A stretch of 64,000 nucleotides of DNA from Nonomuraea jabiensis (GTDB taxonomy: Bacteria; Actinomycetota; Actinomycetes; Streptosporangiales; Streptosporangiaceae). Below are positions 24,365 through 32,856 of the stretch, in pieces. The notes beneath the pieces were generated by a model. That model worked only from the letters and a program-made list of their open reading frames with translations, did not search any database and was not told where the DNA came from. The stretch's first letter is position 1, and each line of letters begins with the position of its first letter. Made by a program: the position numbers and the translations under genes. The stretch spans positions 8,506,501-8,570,500 of the forward strand of contig NZ_JACHMB010000001.1 in assembly GCF_014204795.1 (NCBI RefSeq), given 5' to 3'.

Positions 24365-25666
24365 GTGACGGTGCAGGGCAAACCTCGCAAAGCGGCTATA
24401 GCTGCCTGGATCGGTAGTGCCTTGGAGTACTACGACTTCTTCATCTACGGCACCGCGGCCGCGCTGGTCTTCAGCAAGATCTTCTTTCCGTCCAGCTCCC
24501 CCGCCACGGGCACGCTCCTGGCCCTGGCCACCTTCGGCGTCGGCTACCTGGCCAGGCCGGTCGGCGCGTTCGTGCTCGGGCACGTGGGCGACAGGTTCGG
24601 CCGCAAGAAGGTCCTGGTCAGCACCCTGGTCATGATGGGCGCCTCGACGTTCCTGGTGGGCTGCCTGCCCACCTACGACCAGGTCGGAGTGCTCGCCCCG
24701 GTCCTGCTCGTGGTGCTGCGCCTGCTCCAGGGCTTCTCCGTCTCCGGCGAGCAGGCCGGCGCCAACTCGATGACGCTCGAACACGCCCCCGAGAACCGCC
24801 GGGCCTACTACACCAGCTTCACGCTCAACGGCACCCAGGCCGGGCAGATCATCGCCACCGCGATCTTCCTGCCGATCGCCGCGCTGCCCGAGGACCAGCT
24901 GCTGACCTGGGGCTGGCGGGTGCCGTTCTGGCTGAGCATCGGGGTGGCCGCGGTCGGGCTGGTCATCCGCCGCACGCTGGAGGAGACGCCCGCCTTCGAG
25001 CAGGAGGTCGCCACCGACAACGTGGCCAAGATGCCCCTGGCCGTGCTCTTCCGCGAGCAGTGGCGGGACGTGCTGCGCGTGGTCGTGGCCGCGGTCATCG
25101 CCTCGGTGAGCACGATCTTCACCGTCCACGCCCTGTCGTACGCCGTCAACACCATGCACCTGGAACGCGGCCCCATGCTGTGGGTGGGCGTGCTGGCCAA
25201 CGTCGCCGCCGTGATCACAATCCCGCTGTGGGGGCGGCTGTCGGACCGGATCGGCCGCAAGCCCGTCTTCATCGGCGGCTCGCTGGGGTGCGCGGTGCTG
25301 ATGTTCGCCTACCTGTGGTCGATCTCCACCGGCGGCTACGCCCTGATCTTCGTCGTGGGCATCCTGATGTTCGGCGTCGTGCACAGCGCTACCAGCGGCG
25401 TCTGGCCGTCGTTCTACGGCGAGATGTTCACCACCAGGGTCCGCCTGTCGGGCATGGCGATCGGCACCCAGCTCGGCTTCGCGATCGCCGGCTTCGCGCC
25501 GACCCTGGCCACGGCGCTGGCGGGCACCGGCCCGGACAGCTGGCTCGGCGTGTCGGTCATCACCGCCGTCCTGTGCCTGGTCAACGTGGCCGCCGTGGCC
25601 ACGGCCCGGGAGACCTACCGCGTCCCCACCGAGCAGCTCGGGCTCAAGGGACCGGTGCGGGTGTGA
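24365..25666 (+). CDS. Shikimate-type MFS transporter (metabolite:H+ symporter family)
   Basis: 433 residues from a GTG with GAGGAG eight bases upstream. MHS-family landmarks: first helix AAIAAWIGSALEYYDFFIYG, FPSSSPATGTLLALATFGVG, loop motif GDRFGRKKVLV, RLLQGFSVSGEQAGA, and NRRAYYTSFTLNGTQAG. These occur in ShiA and related proline/betaine, alpha-ketoglutarate and shikimate symporters. With the neighbouring enzymes, uptake of shikimate, quinate or dehydroshikimate is the best guess. Preceded by the 24297-24319 box. Its stop overlaps the start of the next gene by four bases. Confidence 0.9.
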   Translation: MTVQGKPRKAAIAAWIGSALEYYDFFIYGTAAALVFSKIFFPSSSPATGTLLALATFGVGYLARPVGAFVLGHVGDRFGRKKVLVSTLVMMGASTFLVGCLPTYDQVGVLAPVLLVVLRLLQGFSVSGEQAGANSMTLEHAPENRRAYYTSFTLNGTQAGQIIATAIFLPIAALPEDQLLTWGWRVPFWLSIGVAAVGLVIRRTLEETPAFEQEVATDNVAKMPLAVLFREQWRDVLRVVVAAVIASVSTIFTVHALSYAVNTMHLERGPMLWVGVLANVAAVITIPLWGRLSDRIGRKPVFIGGSLGCAVLMFAYLWSISTGGYALIFVVGILMFGVVHSATSGVWPSFYGEMFTTRVRLSGMAIGTQLGFAIAGFAPTLATALAGTGPDSWLGVSVITAVLCLVNVAAVATARETYRVPTEQLGLKGPVRV

Positions 25667-26439
25667 CCGGTTTCCGCGTGTACGCCCTGCGCTACGCCGA
25701 GCGCGACGCCCGGCGTGGCGAGCACTTCCACGGCTACGACACCCGGGGAGCCGAGCCGCACCCCACCGCCTACTACGTCTGGCTGGCCGTCAACGACGAG
25801 CACACGGTCGTCATCGACACCGGCATCGGCCGGGCCCGCGCCGAGCGGGCCGCGGGCCTGCGCTACCTGGCCTCGCCGGTGGAGGCGCTGGCCCGGCTGG
25901 ACGTGGCGGCGGGCACCGTCGATCACGTGGTGCTGACCCACCTGCACTACGACCACACCGGCACCGCCAGGGAGTTCACCTCCGCCCGCTACGTCCTGCA
26001 GCAGGCCGAACTGGACTACTGGACGGGGCCGTGGGCCGAGCGCGTCACGGGCGAGCGCTGGCTGCTGAACGACGACGACCTCGCCCACCTCCAGGCCGCC
26101 CGCCGGGACGGCCGCGTGTCCCTGCCCGACGGCGACGCGACCGTGGTGCCCGGCCTGAGCGTGCACCTGGTGGGCGGCCACACGGCGGGCATGCAGGTGG
26201 TACGCGTGCGCACCGCCCGCGGGCACGTCGTGCTGGCCTCCGACGCGAGCCACTTCTACGAGAACATCGAGGGCGACCGGCCGTTCCCGATCCTGCACAG
26301 CATGACCGGCATGTACGGCGCCTTCGACCGGATCAAGGAGCTGGCCGACGGGCCCCACCTGGTGGTCGCCGGCCACGACCCGGAGGTGCTCAAGCGCTTC
26401 CCCCTGCTGGAGCCGGACATCGCGGAGATCACCGGCTGA
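25663..26439 (+). CDS. Metallo-beta-lactamase-fold hydrolase, lactonase-like
   Basis: 258 residues from a GTG that overlaps the transporter stop (GTGA), so translation is coupled. Metal motif HLHYDHTG, preceding VIDTGIG, later VGGHTAGMQVV, VLASDASHFYENI and VVAGHDPEV supply the remaining His and Asp ligands. The layout matches N-acyl homoserine lactonases and related lactone hydrolases. In this operon it may open a lactone formed from quinate or a ring-cleavage product; that is inference. Cytoplasmic. Confidence 0.88.
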   Translation: MTGFRVYALRYAERDARRGEHFHGYDTRGAEPHPTAYYVWLAVNDEHTVVIDTGIGRARAERAAGLRYLASPVEALARLDVAAGTVDHVVLTHLHYDHTGTAREFTSARYVLQQAELDYWTGPWAERVTGERWLLNDDDLAHLQAARRDGRVSLPDGDATVVPGLSVHLVGGHTAGMQVVRVRTARGHVVLASDASHFYENIEGDRPFPILHSMTGMYGAFDRIKELADGPHLVVAGHDPEVLKRFPLLEPDIAEITG

Positions 26440-26606
26440 CCCGCCCCCCGCTCGCGGCGCGGCGGCTTACGGCCCCCGGACCCCGCCCGCGAGCACGCCG
26501 ACAGCGCCTAGCCGCGCTCGCTACGCCGCGTCGCTGAAGGCGGCGCGTGGGGCGGAGCTGTGCCTTTGGAGCGGCGGCCCCGGGTGGCGGCGGCGGGCAG
26601 GCGGGG

Positions 26607-26824
26607 TCACAGGCCGAGGTAGATGCGGCGGACCTGCGGGTCGTCGCGGAGCTCGGCCGAGGCGTGCGCTTCCAGCTCTGGGTGTAGGCCCCGAGCAGGA
26701 GGTTCTTCTCGACGCTCAGGCCGGGGAAGTCGTGCCGCCCCTCGGGCACGTAGCCGATGCCGTGCCGCACCAGGGTGTGCATGGGCGCGCGCAGCAGGTC
26801 GTGCCCGCCGAAGCGGATCGCCGG
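26607..26824 (-). pseudogene. livF-type branched-chain amino acid ABC ATPase, broken
   Basis: Minus strand. A central piece reads AIRFGGHDLLRAPMHTLVRH and GIGYVPEGRHDFPGLSVEKN then LLLGAYTQ, the part between Walker A and the signature motif in LivF proteins. It jumps with a one-base shift to LEAHASAELRDDPQVRRIYL followed by GL and a stop, the family's C-terminus. Walker A, the signature and Walker B are all missing, so about 110 internal residues and the N-terminus are gone. The right end of the TnpB element lies about 60 bases upstream. Confidence 0.75.
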
Positions 26825-26866
26825 CCCGCGGTCCTTCGGTGAGCCACTGGCCGGCGACCAGGCAGC

Positions 26867-26960
26867 CGGTGTCGTGGATTGCGTTCGTGACTCCTCCGCT
26901 CCCTGAAGGGAGCGGCTTCTCGCTAAGCCGCTTGCACAGCCTCACGAAGGGCAAGCCCTG
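26867..26960 (-). ncRNA. TnpB element right end and predicted reRNA/omega RNA 3' part
   Basis: Minus strand. Two overlapping hairpins: AAGCCGCT region 26911-26932 (8-bp stem) and 26896-26915 (stem CCGCTCCC/GGGAGCGG with TTCA loop); they compete for the same AGCGG strand. The block ends GGAGTCAC at 26887, the usual right boundary of this element type. By analogy the roughly 20 bases that follow, 26886-26867 (GAACGCAATCCACGACACCG), would be the guide. TnpB guide RNAs are made from such 3' ends; the exact ends here are inferred. Confidence 0.65.
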
Positions 26961-26963
26961 CCC

Positions 26964-28130
26964 TCAAGATGTTGATCGCGCGTTCACGTCGGCGTGCGCC
27001 TCGTGCCAGCACCCCGTACATCGGAAGACGGCCTGGCTGACGCGGTTGTCCTTCGCGCAGTGCCCGCAGCGCGAGCACGTACGGGAGGTGTTGGCCGGGT
27101 TCACCGCGATCAGCTGTCGACCGGCGCTTTCAGCCTTGTGCGACAGGATCGTCAAGAACGCCGACCAGCCCGCGTCGAGAATGCTCTTGTTCAGCCCGGA
27201 TTTAGCCGACTGGCCGTTGGGCAGGTAGCCGCCTTCGCCGTCCGGTTTCGGCGCGGCACGCCGGGTCATGCCCGCCACGTTCAGCGCTTCATGCACGATC
27301 ACGTCGTAGCCGCGAACCAGCGCGAGCGCGGCCTTGTGCGCCGAGTCGAGGCGTTGCCGCCGCACCTTGGCGTGCAGGGCCGCCACCCGTGCGACGGCCT
27401 TCCTGCGCCGCGTGGATCCTCGTTTCTTACCGGCGAGGTCCCGCTGGGCTGCTGCCAGACGGCTCGCGGAGGTGGCGAGGTGGCGCTGGTTGTCGAGGTG
27501 GTCGCCGTCGCTGGTCGTGGCCAGCCAGGCGACACCCATGTCAATACCCGCGACCGCGCCCGTGGCGGGAAGGGGGTGTGCGGGCACCTCATCGCACGAC
27601 AGCACGACGAACCAGCGGGCGCCTTCCCGCTTGACGCTGATCGTCTTGACGGTGCCGAGCACCCGGCGGTGCTGGTGGACCCGCACATGCCCGATGCCCT
27701 GCAGACGGACGTAGGTCGCTGTCGGGTGCTCGGGTTGGGAGTGCCACCGGCAGCCGTCGCCGTCCTTGGGCCACTCGACGGTGTCGAACGAGCCCCGGCC
27801 CTTGAAACGCGGGAATCCTGGCGTGCGGCCTGCTTTGACGCGGTCGAAGAACGCCCGGTACGCCTTGTCCAGCCTGCGCAGGGTGGCCTGCTGGGAGGAG
27901 AACGACCACCGGCCCTGACCGCCGGGGTCGTCGGCGCGGATGTGCTTCAGATCGGCCGACTGCTCGCCGTAACGCACCGCCACCCCGGCTTTACGGTAGG
28001 CCGTACGGCGGTGTTCGAGAGCCGCGTTGTACAGCGTGCGGTGCTCTTCCAGGCAGGCGGCCAGTGCGGCGGCCTGCTTTGCGGTGGAGCACAGGAAAAA
28101 CTTGAACACGCTTGGTAACGAGACCACCAC
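26964..28130 (-). CDS. tnpB: TnpB RNA-guided nuclease, tail frameshifted
   Basis: About 388 residues from the GTG at 28130 (a GTG at 28181 would add 17 unlike residues). N-terminal LPSVFKFFLCSTAKQAAALA, then the RuvC fold: GIDMG with Asp, VIVHEALNV with Glu, and HADVNA with the last Asp; the zinc ribbon CSRCGH...CTGCWHEAHAD is intact. After DVNA the frame reads RSTS and stops; one added base would restore AINILRAGLALREAVQAA with a stop at 26923, the family's normal ending. All catalytic residues precede the shift, so cleavage activity may survive. No TnpA is nearby: an IS1341-type solo element. Confidence 0.9.
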   Translation of the reverse strand: MVVSLPSVFKFFLCSTAKQAAALAACLEEHRTLYNAALEHRRTAYRKAGVAVRYGEQSADLKHIRADDPGGQGRWSFSSQQATLRRLDKAYRAFFDRVKAGRTPGFPRFKGRGSFDTVEWPKDGDGCRWHSQPEHPTATYVRLQGIGHVRVHQHRRVLGTVKTISVKREGARWFVVLSCDEVPAHPLPATGAVAGIDMGVAWLATTSDGDHLDNQRHLATSASRLAAAQRDLAGKKRGSTRRRKAVARVAALHAKVRRQRLDSAHKAALALVRGYDVIVHEALNVAGMTRRAAPKPDGEGGYLPNGQSAKSGLNKSILDAGWSAFLTILSHKAESAGRQLIAVNPANTSRTCSRCGHCAKDNRVSQAVFRCTGCWHEAHADVNARSTS

Positions 28131-28247
28131 GATATCGGCCGGCACCGACAAACCCGGAAGGACAAGCACTTCGTCCGGCACCTGCTCGGCGGCGTGAAGT
28201 CCGTCATGGGCATGGCGCCCTTCTGCCGCTGAGCGGGTGCCGGCGGG

Positions 28248-29444
28248 TCACCAGGTGACGGGGAGCTCGTAGACGCCGTAGACCTGGCCGTCGTGCTTGA
28301 AGGGGATCTGCTCCAGCTCCGCCGCCAGGCGCAGGGTCGGGACGCGCCGGTACAGCGTGCTGTAGGCGACCTGCAGCTCCATCCGCGCCAGCGGCTGGCC
28401 CAGGCACTGGTGGACGCCGAAGCCGAAGGCCACGTGACGGCGGGCGTCGCGGCGGATGTCCAGCTCGTCGGGGTCGGGGAAGATCGAGGGGTCGCGGTTG
28501 GCGATGTCGTTGGCCATGATCATGCCCTCGCCCGCGCGGATGACCTGGCCGCCGATCTCGATGTCCGCCAGCGCGACCCGGCGGCGGCCGCTGTGGGTGA
28601 TGTTGAGGTAGCGCAGCAGCTCCTCCACCGCGCTGGCGACCAGCCGCGGGTCGTCGTTGTGGCGCAGCAGGGCTAGCTGGCCTGGGTGCCGTAGGAGGGC
28701 GAGCGTGCCGAGGGCGATCATGTTGGCGGTGGTCTCGTGCCCGGCGATCAGCAGCAGCACGCCCATCTGGGCGGCCTCACGCCGGGTCAGCTCGCCGGCC
28801 CTGACCCGCTCGGCCAGCTTCGACAGCAGATCGTCCGCCGGGTCGGCGAGCTTCTCGCCCATCAGGGAGTCCAGGTACTCGAACAGCCTCGCACTGGCGG
28901 CGGCCCGCTCCTCGGGCGTCGCGCTGCGCCTGATAACCGTCTTGCTGTTCTCCTGGAAGAAGTCGTGGTCGGCGTACGGCACGCCGAGCAGCGCGCAGAT
29001 CACCAGCGAGGGCACCGGCAGGGCGAACGCCTCCACCAGGTCCACCGGGTTCGGGCCGGCCAGCAGCTCGTCGATCAGGTCGTCGACGATCTTCTGCACG
29101 GCCGGGCGCAGGGACTCCGTCCGCCTGACGGTGAACTGGGCCTGCACCATCCGCCGCAGCCGGGCGTGCTCGGGGTCGTCCATCATGATGAAGCTGATCG
29201 TGCCGCCGGCGCCGATGCGGGGCGCCTGGATCGGGTAGCCGGGGCGGGTGACGTCGGCGCTGACCCTGGGGTCGGCCAGCAGCGCCCGCTGCTCGGCGTA
29301 CCTGGTCACCAGCCACGGGGTGCTGCCGTCCCACAGCCTGACCTTGGCCAGCGGCCCCTCCTCCTGCAGGGTGCGCAGGGGCGGCGGCGGGTCGAACGGG
29401 CAGCCCGCCGCTCTGGCCATGGGAAACTCGTGGATCTCGGTCAT
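28248..29444 (-). CDS. Cytochrome P450
   Basis: 398 residues. N-terminal DPPPPLRTLQEEGPL, I-helix LLLIAGHETTANMIA, K-helix EELLRYLN, meander PDPDELDIRRD, and heme loop FGFGVHQCLGQPLAR with proximal Cys347. FALPVPSLVICALLGVPYAD places it near CYP105/107-type actinomycete P450s. Its ATG (29444) overlaps the TGA of the upstream TetR gene by four bases, so repressor and enzyme are translated together. An AGGAAG site precedes the ATG. Substrate unknown; a drug- or xenobiotic-responsive oxidation is plausible because of the coupled TetR. No ferredoxin gene adjoins. Confidence 0.93.
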   Translation of the reverse strand: MTEIHEFPMARAAGCPFDPPPPLRTLQEEGPLAKVRLWDGSTPWLVTRYAEQRALLADPRVSADVTRPGYPIQAPRIGAGGTISFIMMDDPEHARLRRMVQAQFTVRRTESLRPAVQKIVDDLIDELLAGPNPVDLVEAFALPVPSLVICALLGVPYADHDFFQENSKTVIRRSATPEERAAASARLFEYLDSLMGEKLADPADDLLSKLAERVRAGELTRREAAQMGVLLLIAGHETTANMIALGTLALLRHPGQLALLRHNDDPRLVASAVEELLRYLNITHSGRRRVALADIEIGGQVIRAGEGMIMANDIANRDPSIFPDPDELDIRRDARRHVAFGFGVHQCLGQPLARMELQVAYSTLYRRVPTLRLAAELEQIPFKHDGQVYGVYELPVTW

Positions 29445-30127
29445 CGCCGGCTTCCTTTGCGTGAGGTGGTCCGGCCGCCGGGCCCCATGATGGGTGCTGT
29501 GACAGGTGCTGTCCACAGTCCGACGGTCGCGTCGATCAGCCCGGTCGCCGCGTCGTGCCAGCTGGCACGGGGCGTGGGCGTGTCCTCGGCCAGCGCGCGT
29601 TCGCGCTCGGCGCACACGTGCGCCATGAGGTGGCTCGTCATGTCCCTGCGCTCGGCCCGCACCTCGGGCGGCAGCTCGGGCAGGCACCGTCTCAGCTCGC
29701 CGAGGATCTCGACGAGCGCGGGGGAGGTCAGCGCGGTGTCGATCATGATGTCGCGCAGGACGGGGTCGGTCATCACCTGCGCGCCGAACCGGGCGAACCA
29801 CGTGGGGTTGCCCATCTCGTCCAGATGCTCGGTGACCGGGCGCACCAGGCACGCCACCCAGTCGCGTACCTCGCCGGACCCGGCGGTCTCGGCCAGCATG
29901 CGGCGGCGGATGCGCTCGATCCGCTCGGTGTGCTTGCGCACGATGGCGCGTACGAGGTCGGTTTTCGTGCCGAAGTGGTAGCCGACGGCGGCGTTGTTGC
30001 CCTGCCCGGCGGCCTCGCTGACCTGCCGGTTGGACACGGCGAACACCCCGTGCTCGGCGAACAGCCGCTCGGCCGCCGTCAGGATCTGCTCGCGGGTCGC
30101 GCCGGCCCGCTCAGCCCGCACCGTCAT
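29441..30127 (-). CDS. TetR-family regulator coupled to the P450 gene
   Basis: 228 residues. HTH: REQILTAAERLFAEHGVFAV, NRQVSEAAGQGNNAAVGYHF, GTKTDLVRAIVRKHTERI. The unusual GQGNNAAVGYHFGTK recognition region and the domain that follows (MGNPTWFARFGAQVMTDPVL) mark a recurrent actinomycete subgroup with a TetR_C ligand domain. Leads a two-gene operon with the P450 (ATGA overlap). Likely autoregulated through inverted GT(G/A)AGTCAAG sites at 30164-30235 in the divergent region. Confidence 0.9.
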   Translation of the reverse strand: MTVRAERAGATREQILTAAERLFAEHGVFAVSNRQVSEAAGQGNNAAVGYHFGTKTDLVRAIVRKHTERIERIRRRMLAETAGSGEVRDWVACLVRPVTEHLDEMGNPTWFARFGAQVMTDPVLRDIMIDTALTSPALVEILGELRRCLPELPPEVRAERRDMTSHLMAHVCAERERALAEDTPTPRASWHDAATGLIDATVGLWTAPVTAPIMGPGGRTTSRKGSRR

Positions 30128-30163
30128 AGCCGCCCCGGCCCGGAGATTCGGCTCTCACCGCAT

Positions 30164-30235
30164 CCTTGACTCACCATGACCTCCCCGAGTCGGCCCCCTC
30201 CTGTCAGCCAATCAGGTGCGGGTAGGTAAGTCAAG
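30164..30235. promoter_or_regulatory. Inverted repeat pair in a divergent promoter region
   Basis: CCTTGACTCAC at 30164-30174 and GTAAGTCAAG at 30226-30235 are inverted copies (9 of 10 bases) in the 134-base space between the TetR gene and the DUF6493 gene. TTGACT could also act as a -35 element for either direction. An AT-rich TAATAC at 30244-30249 may be the -10 of the rightward gene. Confidence 0.4.
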
Positions 30236-30261
30236 CGACTGATTTAATACTCTGGCCGAAA

Positions 30262-32856
30262 GTGTCGGCGGCGCTGGTTAATGTCCCCGCTGTGGATCAC
30301 TGGGGAGAGATCGAGAAGCTGATCGTGGCCCGCCGGGCCGACCGGCTCGCCGAGCGGGTCAAGGCGCTGGACGAGCAGGGGCGCAAGGAGGTCGCCGCCC
30401 GATTACCGGAGCTGCTGAAGGAGCTGCGCGGCCGGTTCGACCGGTGGGACGACGGCCTGGTCGACTACGGCAGCGCCTTGCGGGTGGCGGGCGCGGGCAC
30501 CTTCGGCGGGGCGGCGGCCGTGGCGTCCTGGCTCTACCGGCGCGACTTCGCGCCGCAGTGGGACGGCCCCGACACCGACGTCGCCCTCGTCCTCGCGGTG
30601 CTCGCCGACCGGCCCGCCGCCTGGCGCGCCGATCTGGCCGAGCGGCTGGTGCTGCGCATGCGCGTACCCGACGACCGCGGCATGGAGCTCGCCCTGGCCC
30701 TGCTCCGCGAGACCGGCATCGAGCCGCCGCCGCACGAACCGCTGGTGGCCGGCTGGGTGAGCCGTGAGCCGCCGCGGTCCCTGTCCGACGACCCGCTGCT
30801 CGACCACCTGCTGCCGCGCCTGTTCGAGGCGCAGGGCGTGGGCCGGGCGCTCCAGTGGGAGAAGCAGCCGCAGCGGGGCTGGCTGGGGGCGCTGCTGCGG
30901 GCGGCCGAGTCGGGCCGGGCGAAGCGCGAGTCGCTGATCGACGGCTGCGTGCGCCGCTTCCTGCTCGGCGGCACGGCCATCGACCTGCGGTTCTTCGTAC
31001 GCCTGCACGAGGCGCTGGATCCCTCGCCCGCCGAGGCGGCCGCCCGCGCCCGCGACTACCTGCGCCTGCTGCCTGCCTCCCCGGGCCCGGTCGCCGAGCT
31101 GGCCGTGAAGCGCTTGCGCGCCTGCGGCGAGCTCGGCGCCGACGACCTGGCCGAGGCGTGGGAGTCGCTGCTGTTCCGCCCCGAGCGCAAGCTGGTGCGG
31201 GCCGGGATGTCGTGGCTCGACCGTTCCGTGCGGCGTGCGCCCGAGCTCGCCGGCCTGATCGCCGCGCCGCTGGCCAGCGCGTTCGCCGCCGACTCGGCCG
31301 AGCTGCAGGAGAAGGCCGTCGAGCTGGCCGTCGCCCACGCCGCCCGCATGACCGAGGAGGGGCGCGCCACCCTACGCGAGGCGATCGAGCTGCTCCCGCC
31401 CCACCTCGGCCGGCGGGCCGCCACCGCCTTCGCGGGCGGCAGCGTCGCCGAGGCCGAGCCCGCGTTCGTGCCCCCGCCGCTGCCCGCGGCGCCCGAACGC
31501 GCCGTCGCCTTCGCACCGCCGATCGAGTCCGTCGAGGAGCTGGTGAGGGACGGGACCCGCTCCTGGCAGGCCTGGGAACGGCGGCTGGCCGGGTTCGTCG
31601 CGCTCGCCGCCCGCGACCGGGCGGGTGTGGTGGCGGAGCTGCGCCCCCGGCTGATCGGCGGGCCGCACTGGACGTACCACCTGGAGAGCTGGGATCAGGT
31701 CGACCAGTGGTTCGAGGGCGCCACGCGTTCCCTGACCGGAACCGCGGCCGCCCAGCGCGCCTGGCTGCGCTACATGCCGAAGTCCCGGTTGGCCGCCCCG
31801 CTCCGGCTGCTGCTGCATCGCGCGGCCGAGATCCTGCGGGCCGTCGAGGAGGACACCCTCCCGCCGCTGCTGCTGGCCACGCCCACGCACAGCACCGGGC
31901 ACGTGGCGGCGGCCGAGCTCGTCCGGCGGCTGGAGGTGATCGAGGCGGCCGGGGCCAAGCCGCTGGCCGCCGACCTCCAGCAGGCGCTGCTGCGCCTGCC
32001 GCGCACCCCGGATCCCGAGGCCATGCGGCGGGCCGCGCGCCTGACGTCCGGCGCGGGCCGCATCGTCGCCGCGTGGACCTGCCCGGAGGTCGCGATCGAG
32101 CTCGAGTGGAGGTGCAGCCACGGAGGCGAAGACCACGACTGGCACGATCGGAGCCACCACCACGACGTACGCCTGGTGCCCTCGGCCACCGCCGCCCCCA
32201 CCGGGCTGCCGCTGGTCGACCTGATGCTCAGCGTCCCGGAGCACTCCGGCGACGCCGAGCACCGGGCGTGGTGGCCCTCGATGCTGCCCTCCCACCGCGA
32301 GGTCGCCGCCGCGTACCTCACGTCCCACGTGCTCAGGCGCTACTGGGTGGAGGACACCGTCGGGCCGGAGCAGGCCCGCGAGCTCGCCCGCGCCGAGGGG
32401 CCGGTCGGGACGGCGTTCGCGGTCGTCCTCGCCCGGGTCCTGGGCGACCCGCGGCTGCCCGAGTCGGTCGACGTCCTGCTGGAGACCGCCGCGCGGGACG
32501 AGCTGCCCGCGGCGGAGGTCGGCCGCCAGACCGGGCTCCTCGTGGCCGGCGGCGAGGTCCGGATGATCGACATGATCGCCGGGCTGGAGGCCGCGGCCCG
32601 GCGCGGCGCCCACGCGCACGTGTGGCGGATCGCCGCCACCGCCCTGCCCACCCTGCTGCCCGCGCCGGGCGAGCGCCCCCGCAACGGCCTGGCCGCCTTC
32701 GTCGCCCTCGCCGCCGCGGCGGCCGAGTGGTCCGGGGCGCGCGGCGAGATCCCCGAGGTACGCGCCATGGCGGCCCGCAGGGGCGGCAGCGGCCTGCTGC
32801 GCGAGATCCGCCGGCTGCACGACCTGCTCACCGGCGACGACGGCCAGGAAGGATGA
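30262..32856 (+). CDS. DUF6493-family protein
   Basis: 864 residues from a GTG only about a dozen bases after a TAATAC box, so the transcript may be leaderless; a GTG at 30292 (VDHWGEIEKLI) is an alternative. The N-terminal WGEIEKLIVARRADRLAERV and ALDEQGRKEVAARLPELLKE are the DUF6493 opening. The rest is all-helical with repeated short hairpins (LYRRDFAPQWDG; LAVAHAARMTEEGRATLREA), like HEAT-type solenoids, and a loop rich in His/Asp at about 620-640 (CSHGGEDHDWHDR). No enzymatic motif. In other actinomycetes such proteins accompany MoxR/SWIM-type gene sets, absent here. Confidence 0.7.
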   Translation: MSAALVNVPAVDHWGEIEKLIVARRADRLAERVKALDEQGRKEVAARLPELLKELRGRFDRWDDGLVDYGSALRVAGAGTFGGAAAVASWLYRRDFAPQWDGPDTDVALVLAVLADRPAAWRADLAERLVLRMRVPDDRGMELALALLRETGIEPPPHEPLVAGWVSREPPRSLSDDPLLDHLLPRLFEAQGVGRALQWEKQPQRGWLGALLRAAESGRAKRESLIDGCVRRFLLGGTAIDLRFFVRLHEALDPSPAEAAARARDYLRLLPASPGPVAELAVKRLRACGELGADDLAEAWESLLFRPERKLVRAGMSWLDRSVRRAPELAGLIAAPLASAFAADSAELQEKAVELAVAHAARMTEEGRATLREAIELLPPHLGRRAATAFAGGSVAEAEPAFVPPPLPAAPERAVAFAPPIESVEELVRDGTRSWQAWERRLAGFVALAARDRAGVVAELRPRLIGGPHWTYHLESWDQVDQWFEGATRSLTGTAAAQRAWLRYMPKSRLAAPLRLLLHRAAEILRAVEEDTLPPLLLATPTHSTGHVAAAELVRRLEVIEAAGAKPLAADLQQALLRLPRTPDPEAMRRAARLTSGAGRIVAAWTCPEVAIELEWRCSHGGEDHDWHDRSHHHDVRLVPSATAAPTGLPLVDLMLSVPEHSGDAEHRAWWPSMLPSHREVAAAYLTSHVLRRYWVEDTVGPEQARELARAEGPVGTAFAVVLARVLGDPRLPESVDVLLETAARDELPAAEVGRQTGLLVAGGEVRMIDMIAGLEAAARRGAHAHVWRIAATALPTLLPAPGERPRNGLAAFVALAAAAAEWSGARGEIPEVRAMAARRGGSGLLREIRRLHDLLTGDDGQEG

